Assembly (NCBI RefSeq): GCF_009913235.1
Contig: NZ_CP047897.1
Coordinates: 806,001 to 870,000, forward strand
Length of the DNA: 64,000 nucleotides
Direction: 5' to 3'
DNA from: Nibribacter ruber
Lineage (GTDB): Bacteria; Bacteroidota; Bacteroidia; Cytophagales; Hymenobacteraceae
Every line of letters begins with the position of its first letter. Within the stretch, counting starts at the first letter, position 1. The notes beneath the pieces were generated by a model. The model saw only the letters and a program-made list of their open reading frames with translations. It was not told the DNA's origin and ran no database searches. Below are positions 1 to 8,509 of the stretch, piece by piece. A program made the position numbers and the translations under genes.

Positions 1-92
1 GTAGCATGGCGGGACTGGACGCTGGCAATGGAGGTTTGGAGGCCTTTAAGGTTATTCAGACAGGGAATGACAACGGCAATCTCTACTTTCAT
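1..92 (-). CDS. Glycosyltransferase family 2, N-terminal fragment (runs off the window)
   Basis: The reverse strand from position 92 opens with ATG and encodes about 30 residues before the window edge. It begins MKVEIAVVIPCLNNLKGL, the usual first beta strand and NDP-sugar-binding turn of a GT-A fold family 2 glycosyltransferase (xxVVIPxxN). The start codon overlaps the stop codon of the upstream polymerase gene as ATGA, so the two are probably translationally coupled. It would act in the cytoplasm in surface-polysaccharide assembly. Sugar specificity cannot be read from this fragment. Confidence 0.75.
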   Translation of the reverse strand, partial: MKVEIAVVIPCLNNLKGLQTSIASVQSRHA

Positions 93-1342
93 GCGAGGAA
101 ACTAGCGGTACTAAGGGGCCCAGGCAAGGGCTTGTCTTTCATCTGCACAAAGAAAATTCCAATGTACAGCCAGATCAAACTCTCGGCGCCTCTGAATTGA
201 ACAAGGGAACTGATGAAATAACACAGCAGAATGATGGCCAACGAATCTGACAGCTGGGTCCAGTGAATTCTTTTGAGCAACTGGAACACGATGATCAGGT
301 ACAGCGGCAACCCCAGCAACCCAAACTCCAGCATGACCTGCAGGTAGTAATTGTGCACGTTTTCCTCAGAGAAATCAAGACCGCTTACTTTTTCCAGGCC
401 CAGCATGGCATTGCCGGCGCCGTAGCCCAGGTAATGACTCTGCGCCATGGCCTCCGGAAACTGTTCCCACATGGCTTTCCGGCCAGACATACCTGCATCT
501 TCTGAAGACCCGAAATCAGAGAAGCGCTTTAGGCCATACACTTTTTGTGACACCTGCCCTAAATCCACACTGATTAAAACCAGCACCCCCACCAAGACTA
601 AACCTGTGATCAGGTTCCGGCGCTCTAATTGGCTGGGCACTGCAGATAGAAACCGAAGTCCTACCACCAGCAAGGTCAGAATCACCCCCACCCGGGAGGC
701 ATATAAAACACTAAGCAACAAGATAAATACCAGCAGCAGGTAAAAGTGACGCTTAGGGCTCTTCACAAAAAATGCCAGGTGGAAAGCCATCCAGGAAGCC
801 TCCAAATTCACGCCGCCGCCAAAAAGGGTTTCAATGTTAGGGTGCCCGATGGGCGCTTTCAAAAACCGGATGATTTCCTCCTGATAATACACCATCTTGG
901 CCGCCACAATGAGAAACACCACCCAAGATACTTTCCTGAACACCCAAAGAATCTCCTCTCTGGACAGCCAGCTTCCCACCAGGCCGCCAATGAGGAGGCA
1001 GTAAAAAGCAAACACATAGTTGATGATCATGCTGTCAAAGCCATAGACGGCGTACAAGGCCAGGCTGGAAACAAACACCCACAAAAAGAAATGGTAGACA
1101 TAGCGCGGAAGTCTGGGAAACCAGGCGCCTTTGTTGGTCACGAAGAAAAACAGGAAAAGCAGAGAGCCTACGTGGTACACCTTGATGGTGTCAATGGACT
1201 TTTGCTGATATTCATCCTGCAGGGTCATCCAACCGGTAATGCTGAGCATCTGCAGGTTCAGAAGTAGAAAAAACAAACCCAAAACCGCCATTAGAACCTT
1301 TCTATTAGAAACATCCAGTCCCGACTGTAATGATTGCTCCAT
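89..1342 (-). CDS. O-antigen ligase / polymerase family membrane protein
   Basis: A 417-residue, strongly hydrophobic protein with about ten predicted membrane segments. A large soluble loop near residues 265-330 carries SGRKAMWEQFPEAM and GYGAGNAML, followed by ENVHNYYLQVMLEFGLLGL. This arrangement is typical of the Wzy_C / O-antigen ligase superfamily, where the loop residues (an Arg, and the His of HNYYLQ) take part in transfer from polyprenyl-linked sugar. The protein would polymerise or ligate surface glycan at the inner membrane. It sits between two glycosyltransferases with a 3-bp gap and a 4-bp overlap, so the three genes form an operon. Whether it is a Wzy polymerase or a WaaL ligase cannot be decided from the sequence. 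Confidence 0.8.
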   Translation of the reverse strand: MEQSLQSGLDVSNRKVLMAVLGLFFLLLNLQMLSITGWMTLQDEYQQKSIDTIKVYHVGSLLFLFFFVTNKGAWFPRLPRYVYHFFLWVFVSSLALYAVYGFDSMIINYVFAFYCLLIGGLVGSWLSREEILWVFRKVSWVVFLIVAAKMVYYQEEIIRFLKAPIGHPNIETLFGGGVNLEASWMAFHLAFFVKSPKRHFYLLLVFILLLSVLYASRVGVILTLLVVGLRFLSAVPSQLERRNLITGLVLVGVLVLISVDLGQVSQKVYGLKRFSDFGSSEDAGMSGRKAMWEQFPEAMAQSHYLGYGAGNAMLGLEKVSGLDFSEENVHNYYLQVMLEFGLLGLPLYLIIVFQLLKRIHWTQLSDSLAIILLCYFISSLVQFRGAESLIWLYIGIFFVQMKDKPLPGPLSTASFLA

Positions 1343-1345
1343 GTT

Positions 1346-2254
1346 TTACTCCAAATGAATCTGGCCCAGTTTGGCTCCCAACCCTTCGCGTACCGCCTTC
1401 AACTGCTTCTTCCAGCCGGTCCAGCTGGTGTCTTTGTCAATGAGCAAATTCTGCACGACTAACCTAAAAAGGAGCTTAGGCAGGGCCTTCAGATAAAACT
1501 CGCCGGTAGTGGAATGTTGCTTGAGCAGGTACACATTGTTGCGGTACTCATAGAGCCTTTTCAACGGCGATGCCTGTACGGCCATCATGCACTTGCCCAG
1601 CATTTGAATGGGCACATACTGCGTCTGAGGATGATAAATCTTACTGCCAGACACATAATACAGATGCAGGTTATATTTCACCCGGGCCCTAAGACACATT
1701 TCTGCGTCATCTCCCCAAATGAAAATTTCCTTCAAGGGCAGGCCAATCTGCTGTAGCGTATTTTTATGAATGCAAAATCCTAGAAAAGGAATGCTGGTGG
1801 TTTCTACTATTTCCTGTTGCAGGCAAGAGACTTCATTGGTGGTGACCCAGGCACTGCCCATTTTCACTTTGGTAAACCAGGCTAACTTTCCGTGGTTGGT
1901 CTCACTGATGGCTATGCTGCCGTAAATATTCTGGGGTTGCTTAAGGTGTTTGAAGAGTTCTGCGAAGGCGGCGGGCGCTACCACGCAGTCATCATCCATG
2001 CACCAGCTCCAGTCATAGCCAAGTTCCAGGCTTTTCTGCATGCCGTGGTAGAAGCCTCCGGCCCCGCCCAGGTTTTCCTGCGTGAGCACCAGAAGGCCCG
2101 ACTGTTCCTGAAGCCACGCGGCCGTACCGTCTGTAGATCCATTGTTTACCACCAGAATAGCGTCCAAGGCCATGGTTTGGTCTTTTAGAGACTGGACACA
2201 GCGTTTCAGCAGTTCTAGACGGTTGTAAGTTACAACTATGGCAATGGTCTTCAT
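1346..2254 (-). CDS. Glycosyltransferase family 2 (GlfT/rhamnosyltransferase-like)
   Basis: A 302-residue protein beginning MKTIAIVVTYNRLELL, the GT2 nucleotide-sugar-binding strand, with NNGSTDGT at about residues 37-44 and the metal-binding WCMDDDC near residue 85. The D-D-D-type motif and the later FIWGDDAEMCLR (about 177-188), which resembles the catalytic WxDDxE/D motif of galactofuranosyl- and rhamnosyltransferases, point to a family 2 enzyme building cell-surface polysaccharide. No membrane helix is evident, so it probably works on the cytoplasmic face. It is the first gene of a leftward operon with the polymerase 3 bp downstream. Donor and acceptor are unknown. Confidence 0.85.
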   Translation of the reverse strand: MKTIAIVVTYNRLELLKRCVQSLKDQTMALDAILVVNNGSTDGTAAWLQEQSGLLVLTQENLGGAGGFYHGMQKSLELGYDWSWCMDDDCVVAPAAFAELFKHLKQPQNIYGSIAISETNHGKLAWFTKVKMGSAWVTTNEVSCLQQEIVETTSIPFLGFCIHKNTLQQIGLPLKEIFIWGDDAEMCLRARVKYNLHLYYVSGSKIYHPQTQYVPIQMLGKCMMAVQASPLKRLYEYRNNVYLLKQHSTTGEFYLKALPKLLFRLVVQNLLIDKDTSWTGWKKQLKAVREGLGAKLGQIHLE

Positions 2255-2665
2255 TCAGGGCGTTTAAAACGATATACTGGCGTAGGGGATTTTGGTTAGA
2301 ATATTCAATAATATATATGTTAATCCATTGAATACCAAATCAGAAAATTACTTTTTACTAGGTTTGGCCTGCCTTTTTGCCTAGAGCAGTTTTTAACAGT
2401 CTACGTAATGAACATGGCAAAAATGAGGAATTCTGGGTGTAAACACTATTGTATCTTCTACTTTCTGTCATTCTATGTCTGAAAGAGGAGCATAAGAAGT
2501 TAACGCCCTGCCTCAGGAGAAATTTCAAGAGAGACAATAAACAATAGCAATACACCTATGACCATACCTGAAAAGAGAAACGTTTTTGGCTTGTTTTCGG
2601 GAAAAGAGGCCAAAAACGACCTGCCTTTGAAAACAGCAAGGTTAAATCAGCAGGAGATATAAGAT
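2255..2665. other. Intergenic region, 411 bp, with one palindromic repeat
   Basis: AT-rich spacer between two leftward genes. It contains one copy of the window-wide palindrome (2581-2618) and presumably the promoter of the glycosyltransferase operon. I see no convincing gene; a 65-codon reverse reading frame here lacks any recognisable feature. Confidence 0.6.
2581..2618. repeat. Palindromic repeat copy 1
   Basis: Arms CGTTTTTGGCTTG and GAGGCCAAAAACG around a TTTTCGGGAAAA centre, one arm slightly diverged. It lies 47 bp downstream of the flippase stop codon. Confidence 0.85.
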
Positions 2666-4015
2666 TTAAATCAATTTGATGCCCTTCTTGTACAGGTAGG
2701 CAAACATAAGCAGCGTAACCAGGCCTTCGGTGGCCATGAGCAGAATGGCTACCCCGGTGTATTCAAAACGGCCTGCCACAAAGGGAACCGAGCAGATATT
2801 GAGGAGGCTGCCCGTGCAGAGAATAAAGAAGAATTGCTTTCGGTAGCCCAAATTCAGCATGGCCTGGATGCCAAAAACATTGCTCAAACACACCAGCAAG
2901 GGCAATCCTGCCATAAGCCGTAGCACTGGAACCACCGGCAGAAACTCCTCTCCCATCACCCAGCGCACCAGCAAAGGCGCCATCACGGCAATGGCCACAG
3001 AGGCACAAGCCGCGCCCAGAAACGTCCAGCGGGTAAGTTGGCGCAGCACCTCTACCATCCGCTCCTTTGAAGTATGCATCAGCTTGCTCAAATAAGGGAA
3101 CAAGGTCTGTGACACCGGAATAAACAAGCCTTGCACGGCCCGCACTATCTTCTCTGCTCCAGAATAATAACCCGCCGCCACCGGCCCGGCCAGCAAACCC
3201 AGAAAGAAGGTATTGGAAATGGTATAGGCACTAATAGAAACGTTAGAGACAAACACAAACCAGCCCTGCCCCAGTTGGTAGCGCAACCCCTGCCAGGTCA
3301 CAGCCGTGGGCCTAATGCCAAACTCCTTCCAGAGAAGCCCTAGGCTCACGCCGCCGGCTACCAAAATTCCAAGGGCCTGCAACACGGGTACCCACAAAAT
3401 ATCCTCAGGTTGGCGCACCAGCAGCAGAATAAGGCTAGCGTAAATGGCTTTGGAAATCAAATGCACAATGGTCACGTATTTCATCCGCTCCATGCCCTGA
3501 AAAAACCAGACCGGCATGAACAGTTGCCCTAGCGCCACGCCAAAAGCCACCAAAAACAGTTGTCTGTTCTCCATGAACACCGGCACCCAGGTCACCAATC
3601 CCCACAACACCAGAAAACTCCCAATGAAAAAGATAAGTTTGAGGGCCAGAATGTGCGTAACGATGGTGCGGAGTTGAGCGGGTTCCTCGCGGTGGCGGGC
3701 AATCTGCTGCGTACCTGACAGGTCAAACCCATAGTCAATCACAATGATGAAGTACTGGATAAACGCCTGGGCATAACTCAGCAATCCGAAGGTAGCCACT
3801 CCCAGCGCCTGCATCAGAACGGGCATGACCAGCAAAGGCAACAGGTAGTTGAGGCCCTGCAAGACAGACAAAGACAGAAAATTCTGAATCAGCCGCTTTC
3901 TGGTCTGGTTTAACAGCAACCCTTGCACACGTACGGGGAGAAAGCGCTTCAAACGAATAGGAAAGAGGTGGATTGTTCTTTTATCAGAAAGCACAAAACT
4001 ACTAAAACGCGACAA
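2666..4015 (-). CDS. Polysaccharide flippase (Wzx / MOP superfamily)
   Basis: A 449-residue polytopic protein with about 12-14 hydrophobic segments, starting after a short basic N-terminus. The stretch SVLQGLNYLLPLLVMPVLMQ (about 51-70) is the first helix typical of Polysacc_synt (PF01943) flippases, which move undecaprenyl-linked oligosaccharide across the inner membrane. Charged or polar residues punctuate the helices, as in this family. It belongs with the glycosyltransferases and polymerase downstream on the same strand and with the divergent Wzz-like gene upstream. Several downstream Met codons exist, so the start is not certain; the first 35 residues are less hydrophobic and could be partly untranslated. 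Confidence 0.85.
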   Translation of the reverse strand: MSRFSSFVLSDKRTIHLFPIRLKRFLPVRVQGLLLNQTRKRLIQNFLSLSVLQGLNYLLPLLVMPVLMQALGVATFGLLSYAQAFIQYFIIVIDYGFDLSGTQQIARHREEPAQLRTIVTHILALKLIFFIGSFLVLWGLVTWVPVFMENRQLFLVAFGVALGQLFMPVWFFQGMERMKYVTIVHLISKAIYASLILLLVRQPEDILWVPVLQALGILVAGGVSLGLLWKEFGIRPTAVTWQGLRYQLGQGWFVFVSNVSISAYTISNTFFLGLLAGPVAAGYYSGAEKIVRAVQGLFIPVSQTLFPYLSKLMHTSKERMVEVLRQLTRWTFLGAACASVAIAVMAPLLVRWVMGEEFLPVVPVLRLMAGLPLLVCLSNVFGIQAMLNLGYRKQFFFILCTGSLLNICSVPFVAGRFEYTGVAILLMATEGLVTLLMFAYLYKKGIKLI

Positions 4016-4066
4016 AGCGGGTTCATATAAAATGACTATTTTTAGCCCGTCTATCCCAACGCCCGT

Positions 4067-4927
4067 ATGAGCACGAATTATTCTCCCACCCCAGATTCTG
4101 GTGAATACATTGACATCTTCTCGCTGTTAAAGGGCATGGGCCGTTTTATAGGCAGGCTCCTTCAAGCCGTCTTCCGGAACCTGCCGTTGGTTCTGGTCTG
4201 CCTGGCTCTTGCTTTGGGCCTGGCCTATTATGAATACAAGTCACGGCCGCCTTATTACATTTCTGAAATGGTGGTGACCACTGGTCCTCTGGACCCTATG
4301 GTATCTACCGTTCTCTTGGAGCGCCTCTCCGCGGATATTGAGGATCAGAGCCCCGAGTACCTGGCCAAAAAATTACACATCTCCGCCGCCGCCGCCAGTC
4401 AGGTTTCCAGCATTGGCAGCATTGAACTCCCTCCCACCAACCTTACCAACCAGTACGACTCCCTGGGCATACGGGCGCAGCCGATGGTGTTTAGCGTCAC
4501 CGTCAAAGACCCTGTTTATTTTGACACGCTGGAAACGGCCCTGGTGCGGTACGTGGAGGAGAATGCGTTTTACCAGCAATACAAGATATCCAGCGAGGAG
4601 CGCATTCAGGCGTTCATAGAAAGAATCAATCGCGACATCCGGCAACTGGACAGCGTAAAACTGGCCGTGCTGGCCACCGGCCGTTCGCAAGGCGCCGTGC
4701 AACCAGAGGGTCTGTTCAGCGAGGGTCTGAACCTGTATAGAAAGAAAGAAGCTCTGCAACGCCAGTTAGAAGACTTCCATCATGTGCAGGTGGTTGTGCC
4801 GTTTACGCCCCAGGCCAAACCGCACGGACCCAAGAAGTGGAATTTCTTGTTAGTGGGTGCCTTGGTAGGTGGATTGCTCGGTACGGCTTTGGCGTATTAC
4901 AGAGACAAAAAAAGAGGCAAAATCTAA
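4067..4927 (+). CDS. Wzz-like chain-length determinant protein
   Basis: A 286-residue protein with one membrane helix near residues 37-55 (LPLVLVCLALALGLAYYEYK) and a second near the C-terminus (FLLVGALVGGLLGTALAYY), with a periplasmic domain between them. This two-helix, PCP-type topology is that of Wzz/FepE co-polymerases that set O-antigen chain length. The sequence before the second helix (PQAKPHGPKKW) is Pro-rich, as in PCP proteins. No cytoplasmic tyrosine-kinase domain is fused. It is divergent from the flippase with 51 bp between the starts, which must hold both promoters. It ends 5 bp before the next gene. Confidence 0.75.
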   Translation: MSTNYSPTPDSGEYIDIFSLLKGMGRFIGRLLQAVFRNLPLVLVCLALALGLAYYEYKSRPPYYISEMVVTTGPLDPMVSTVLLERLSADIEDQSPEYLAKKLHISAAAASQVSSIGSIELPPTNLTNQYDSLGIRAQPMVFSVTVKDPVYFDTLETALVRYVEENAFYQQYKISSEERIQAFIERINRDIRQLDSVKLAVLATGRSQGAVQPEGLFSEGLNLYRKKEALQRQLEDFHHVQVVVPFTPQAKPHGPKKWNFLLVGALVGGLLGTALAYYRDKKRGKI

Positions 4928-4932
4928 CGCGC

Positions 4933-5535
4933 ATGGCTACTCCCCTTTTCCCCAAAGACCCTTTGTTGCAGCAGTTAGTAGAGCAGGACCCGGCCATTGA
5001 ACTCACGCAGGAGCGGCAGCCCATCTATGACTCGCTGCTCAGTTCCATCATCTCCCAGCAGTTGTCTGTGAAGGCGGCGGCTACCATCAAGCAACGGTTT
5101 TTGGCCTTATTTCCGGAAAACAACCCAAAACCAGAATTGGTCTTGGCGGCTTCTACAGAAGAATTGCGCGGCGTGGGCTTGTCTGGCCAAAAAGTGAATT
5201 ACGTGCGCAGCGTGGCTCAGCAAAAACTAGACGGCCTACTGGAAGACGCAGACATCGCCCACCTCCCCGATGAGAAACTAATTCAGCGCCTGGTAGCCAT
5301 TAAAGGCATTGGAAGATGGTCAGCAGAGATGATTCTGATGTTCGCGCTGCAGCGCCTAGACGTGATGGCCGTGGATGACCTGGGAATCTACAACGCCATG
5401 AAACGCCTCTATGGTTGGCAGGAAACCCACAAAGAAGCCAAGCAGAAGATGCAAGCCCAAGCCGAACTCTGGCGCCCCAACAGAACCTTAGCCTGCCGCT
5501 ACCTATGGCAGTCCCTCAATAATAAACCTTTGTGA
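4933..5535 (+). CDS. DNA-3-methyladenine glycosylase II (AlkA-like, HhH-GPD)
   Basis: A 200-residue protein that would excise alkylated purines from DNA in base-excision repair. It has the HhH-GPD signature: helix-hairpin-helix near residues 120-135 (LVAIKGIGRWSAEMILMFAL), followed by MAVDDLGI, with the catalytic Asp at about 148-149. SSIISQQLSVKAA (about 37-49) is the conserved first helix of the AlkA core. It lacks the N-terminal beta domain of E. coli AlkA, like many compact bacterial AlkA/MAG homologues. I chose ATG 4933 because upstream in-frame codons would overlap the Wzz-like gene. It lies 5 bp after that gene, but its function suggests chance co-transcription. Confidence 0.88.
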   Translation: MATPLFPKDPLLQQLVEQDPAIELTQERQPIYDSLLSSIISQQLSVKAAATIKQRFLALFPENNPKPELVLAASTEELRGVGLSGQKVNYVRSVAQQKLDGLLEDADIAHLPDEKLIQRLVAIKGIGRWSAEMILMFALQRLDVMAVDDLGIYNAMKRLYGWQETHKEAKQKMQAQAELWRPNRTLACRYLWQSLNNKPL

Positions 5536-5628
5536 GTCGCGAGTTCTGAGTCTTGAGTCGCGAGTCTTCAAAACGGAGGTACGGATGAAAAGCGGAGATT
5601 TTAATTCTTAATTCCTAAATCTGAATTC

Positions 5629-5692
5629 CTAATCCACTATTCGTTTTTGGGCTGTTTTCCAGAAAACAGCCCAAAAACGAATAGTGGATTAG
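5629..5692. repeat. Palindromic repeat copy 2, extended arms
   Basis: A perfect GTTTTTGGGCTG/CAGCCCAAAAAC core. The flanks are also complementary (CTAATCCACTAT on the left, ATAGTGGATTAG on the right), giving a palindrome of about 64 bp between convergent genes. The right flank reaches into the last codons of the DUF58 gene. Confidence 0.9.
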
Positions 5693-6606
5693 CGCACTTT
5701 CTGGCGTTTGACCAGGTAGGCGTATAAGACTTTGTCCATAGGGTCTTTTAAATCCACGGAAATCAGGTCAATGCGGTGCTGTCCGCAGCGCAGGGCCAGC
5801 TCTTTCTTGAACTGCTGCATGGCGTGTACGTAGGCAGCGCGGACTTCGGCGGGTTGAACTTTTATGCGGTCGCCGGTTTCCAGGCCCACAAAAGTGTAAG
5901 GGCGGTTGGGGAAGTTGAACTCCTCCTCGGTTTCGGCGTGGGTGATGTGAAAAATCAAGACTTCGTGCTGCTGGTGGCGCAAATGCTGCAAGGCGGTGAA
6001 AATCTCCTCCAATTGCTCGTACTGGCTCAACATGTCGGTGAACAGTATGACCAGGGACCGTTTGGGCAGCGTCTGGGCAATCTGGTGCAGCATGCTGGCT
6101 ACTTTGGTCTGCTTTTGTGGCGGGGCTGGCTTTTGCAGTTGCTGTTGCAGGGTGAGCAGCAGCGTGTGCAGATGCGCCCCGGTAGACCTGATGGCTGTTT
6201 GGTGCTCAATCTGGTCTGAGAAGGTGGTGAGGCCTACGGCATCTCGCTGTTTTTGCAGGAGCGTAGCCAGGGCCGCCGCCGCCAGTACGCCATAAGACAG
6301 CTTGCCATAGTTGTTGGTGGGGTAATACATGGAGCCAGACACGTCCAGTAGCAATTGACAGCGAAGGTTGGTTTCTTCCTCGTAGCGCTTTACAAAGAGT
6401 TTTTCAGTGCGCGCGAAGACCTTCCAGTCTATGTGCCTTGTGCTTTCACCGGGGTTGTAGAGGCGGTGCTCAGAGAACTCCACGGAGAAACCATGATAGG
6501 GAGATTTGTGCAGCCCCGTAATGAAGCCCTCCACCATTTTTTTGGCCAGAAACTCCAGGTTCTGCAGGTCGCGTACGTCATCCAGGTCAACTTTTATCCT
6601 GCTCAT
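5689..6606 (-). CDS. DUF58 domain-containing protein (VWA-like)
   Basis: A 305-residue soluble protein with the DUF58 hallmark RLYNPGESTRHIDWKVFART (residues about 47-66), followed by a von Willebrand A-like segment with the MIDAS-type motif DVSGSM (about 89-94). DUF58 proteins usually partner MoxR AAA+ ATPases and are linked to assembly or maturation of envelope complexes. No MoxR gene is visible in this window. It overlaps the RlpA-like gene upstream by 20 bp, so the two are probably co-transcribed. The precise role is not known for this family. Confidence 0.85.
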   Translation of the reverse strand: MSRIKVDLDDVRDLQNLEFLAKKMVEGFITGLHKSPYHGFSVEFSEHRLYNPGESTRHIDWKVFARTEKLFVKRYEEETNLRCQLLLDVSGSMYYPTNNYGKLSYGVLAAAALATLLQKQRDAVGLTTFSDQIEHQTAIRSTGAHLHTLLLTLQQQLQKPAPPQKQTKVASMLHQIAQTLPKRSLVILFTDMLSQYEQLEEIFTALQHLRHQQHEVLIFHITHAETEEEFNFPNRPYTFVGLETGDRIKVQPAEVRAAYVHAMQQFKKELALRCGQHRIDLISVDLKDPMDKVLYAYLVKRQKVR

Positions 6607-7000
6607 GTGCGGTTTTCTCCTTCTCCCAGTACGCCAGGGCGGCTTCTTTGCTCAGGCCCGTGATCTTGACCTGCGCGCTCCCCGCCCCAATGATCTGAAG
6701 GTCTTGCGCGGCAGATTTAGACAAGTCAATCACAAACCTGGACTTGCGGCTCATGCGGTCATTGATCTTGACCACCACCGTCTGGCCGTTGCTCAGGTTA
6801 TGTACCTTTACGTAACTGTGTAGAGGAAGGTAGGCATGGGCGGCCGTGGGCAGCGCCGGGTCATATTTCTCACCGCTGGTGGTGGGTCTGCCCTCATAGT
6901 GGCTGGCGTAGAAAGTGGCCTTGCCCCATTGCTGGAAGGGCTTGTCGCCGATGGCCCACAATGGAGCCAGGCACAGGAAAAGGAAGAGTAGCTTTTTCAA
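6587..7000 (-). CDS. RlpA-like double-psi beta-barrel protein
   Basis: A 137-residue exported protein with a signal peptide (MKKLLFLFLCLAPLWAIG) and a double-psi beta-barrel domain: GKATFYASHYEGRPTTSGE, then KVHNLSNGQTVVVKINDR and FVIDLSKSAA. These are the conserved blocks of RlpA (septal lytic transglycosylase) proteins. It has no SPOR domain, so it may not be targeted to the septum as E. coli RlpA is. The catalytic Asp is probably that of INDR. It would act on peptidoglycan in the periplasm. The gene leads a two-gene leftward operon with DUF58. Confidence 0.85.
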   Translation of the reverse strand: MKKLLFLFLCLAPLWAIGDKPFQQWGKATFYASHYEGRPTTSGEKYDPALPTAAHAYLPLHSYVKVHNLSNGQTVVVKINDRMSRKSRFVIDLSKSAAQDLQIIGAGSAQVKITGLSKEAALAYWEKEKTAHEQDKS

Positions 7001-7132
7001 CTGGTCTGTCTATCCCTCGGGAATATTAGTACATTCGAATTTACCTATTAAATTTCATCTTTAAAATTTTTTAAAGTGGAACTCTTCCTTTAAATTGGCT
7101 CCAACAAATACTAACAAGGAACCCTTCAAGTT

Positions 7133-7468
7133 ATGGTGGAAGAGAACAACGACAAAGCGGAAATCTACTCGCAGCGAGTAAGAGCAGGAAAGCGCACCTA
7201 TTTCTTTGATGTGAAGTCAACCCGCTCCAATGATTATTACCTGACTATCACGGAGAGCAAGCGTAAGTTCAAAGATGAGAACTACTCTTATGAAAAGCAC
7301 AAGATTTTCTTATATAAAGAAGACTTTGTCAAGTTTGTAGAGGCGCTGCAAGACACCATTGACCACGTGAAAGGCGAATTGTTGTCTGAAGAGGCACTGG
7401 CCGATCTGGAACGCATGGAACAAGCCCCAGAAAACGTCACGGTGGATGAAGATCTAAAGTGGGAATAA
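7133..7468 (+). CDS. PUR family DNA/RNA-binding protein (DUF3276)
   Basis: A 111-residue acidic-tailed protein. The core IYSQRVRAGKRTYFFDVKST followed by DYYLTITESKRKF matches the PUR repeat family that in Bacteroidota is annotated DUF3276. The fold (beta sheet plus helix) binds single-stranded nucleic acid. The C-terminal tail (about 85-111) is acidic and probably disordered. It is monocistronic: the divergent neighbour starts 132 bp upstream and a strong terminator follows within 20 bp. Cellular targets are unknown. Confidence 0.88.
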   Translation: MVEENNDKAEIYSQRVRAGKRTYFFDVKSTRSNDYYLTITESKRKFKDENYSYEKHKIFLYKEDFVKFVEALQDTIDHVKGELLSEEALADLERMEQAPENVTVDEDLKWE

Positions 7469-7487
7469 CCTCCCCTTCCTTCACCCC

Positions 7488-7517
7488 AAGCTCATGCCTC
7501 GCGTGAGCTTTTTTTAT
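7488..7517 (+). terminator. Rho-independent terminator after the PUR-family gene
   Basis: Stem AAGCTCATGC / GCGTGAGCTT followed by a run of T. It lies 20 bp past the stop codon. Confidence 0.85.
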
Positions 7518-7529
7518 GCCCGAAGGTTT

Positions 7530-7567
7530 CGTTTTTAGGCTGTTTTCTGGGAAATACCCCAAAAACG
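7530..7567. repeat. Palindromic repeat copy 3
   Basis: Left arm CGTTTTTAGGCTG, right arm CCCCAAAAACG; the inner stem is diverged. It lies between convergent genes, just after a terminator. Confidence 0.8.
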
Positions 7568-7820
7568 GATGCCTTTAAGCTTTTGGCCAAGGTCAAAATA
7601 ATACCAGCTCTCTGTTTGGGAAAGAGAGGCCATACCTAATAGAAGGCGTATATACTTATAATAAGCTGATCTCTACAGGATAAGTACAGCCTTGAAATAC
7701 GCTTAAAAATACATTCTAAGGTAGTACAAGGTTTTTAACCTGGAATGTCGCTTTCATACTAACTTTTAGCATAGCGGTTGTTCTCCCGCCTCAAAGCCCC
7801 AAATAGAAAACCTATCCCTC

Positions 7821-8093
7821 TTATTCTGCGGTGGTAGGGTCTATGACGGCCACCACCTCATTCACTGCGTTTGCCGGAAACCCTCCTTGTTTGGCGTGTT
7901 CGCGCACCATTGTTTCATTAGGCGCAATGTAGGTGCAATAAATTTTGTCGCCGGTCACAAAACTCTGTACCCACTGTATTTGAGGCCCCATTTTGTTCAA
8001 GACGCCACAGGAGGTTTGCGAAATGCTTTTCAGTTGGTCAGCAGTAAATTTACCCGCTCCCGGAATTTCTCTTTCAATCACATACTTTGGCAT
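7821..8093 (-). CDS. DUF4242 / SCO4226-like small protein
   Basis: A 90-residue cytoplasmic protein beginning MPKYVIEREIPGAGKFTADQ and containing IQWVQSFVTGDKIYCTYIAPN and REHAKQGGFPAN. These blocks match the DUF4242 family, whose Streptomyces member SCO4226 binds nickel in a ferredoxin-like dimer. The His of EHAKQGGFPAN and the Glu residues are the likely metal-contacting positions in the family. No neighbouring nickel enzyme is present, so a role in metal handling is only inferred. It stands alone and faces the PUR gene convergently. Confidence 0.8.
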   Translation of the reverse strand: MPKYVIEREIPGAGKFTADQLKSISQTSCGVLNKMGPQIQWVQSFVTGDKIYCTYIAPNETMVREHAKQGGFPANAVNEVVAVIDPTTAE

Positions 8094-8509
8094 AATGGTA
8101 CGTTTTATGTCCTACTCTTCTGGCTTTTCGGGTTTGCCCCGTTTTTAAAAATGGTTTCTGGTCTCCATTGGTTAGGTTGCTTGTATGCACCTTCCTATTT
8201 TTAACGTAGCCAGATAAACATTGGCCACGGCATTCTGCCTCCTATTTCCCCTAAATTCTGCTTGCTACTTAGTTTCTATGGTTAGCATTGAAAATTCATG
8301 TCACGGGTAAAGGAATGATTCATTGGGAAAGTCACTCCTCGTTTTTTGGCTATTTCTCAGAAAAGAGGCTAAAAACGCCACATTTATCTCCCTAAACAAT
8401 CCCGGCAGAATGCGTATATTTGCGGCCGCTTAGAGGCGTTCACTTTCGTATTAGGTGGCCTCTGGCACTTGAGTATTTTCTTCAGAACTTTTACCAACTC
8501 CTTTTATAT
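8094..8509. other. Divergent intergenic region, 416 bp
   Basis: Separates the leftward DUF4242 gene from rightward ychF. It contains palindrome copy 4 and a candidate -7 box TATATTTG at 8415-8422, about 90 bp before the ychF start. No gene was seen. Confidence 0.55.
8340..8377. repeat. Palindromic repeat copy 4
   Basis: CGTTTTTTGGCTA on the left and GAGGCTAAAAACG on the right: the arms have changed together (GGCT...  / GGCT A). It lies about 40 bp upstream of a candidate -7 box for ychF. Confidence 0.8.

Larger units (their letters stand above)
7469..7820. other. Intergenic region, 352 bp
   Basis: Between convergent genes. It holds the terminator at 7488-7517 and palindrome copy 3. The remaining ~250 bp is AT-rich and shows no coding frame I can support. 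Confidence 0.6.

Noticed and set aside
746-1267. Long + strand ORF opposite the O-antigen ligase gene
   Set aside because: It is a shadow of the membrane-protein gene; the reverse-strand frame has clear membrane helices and motifs.
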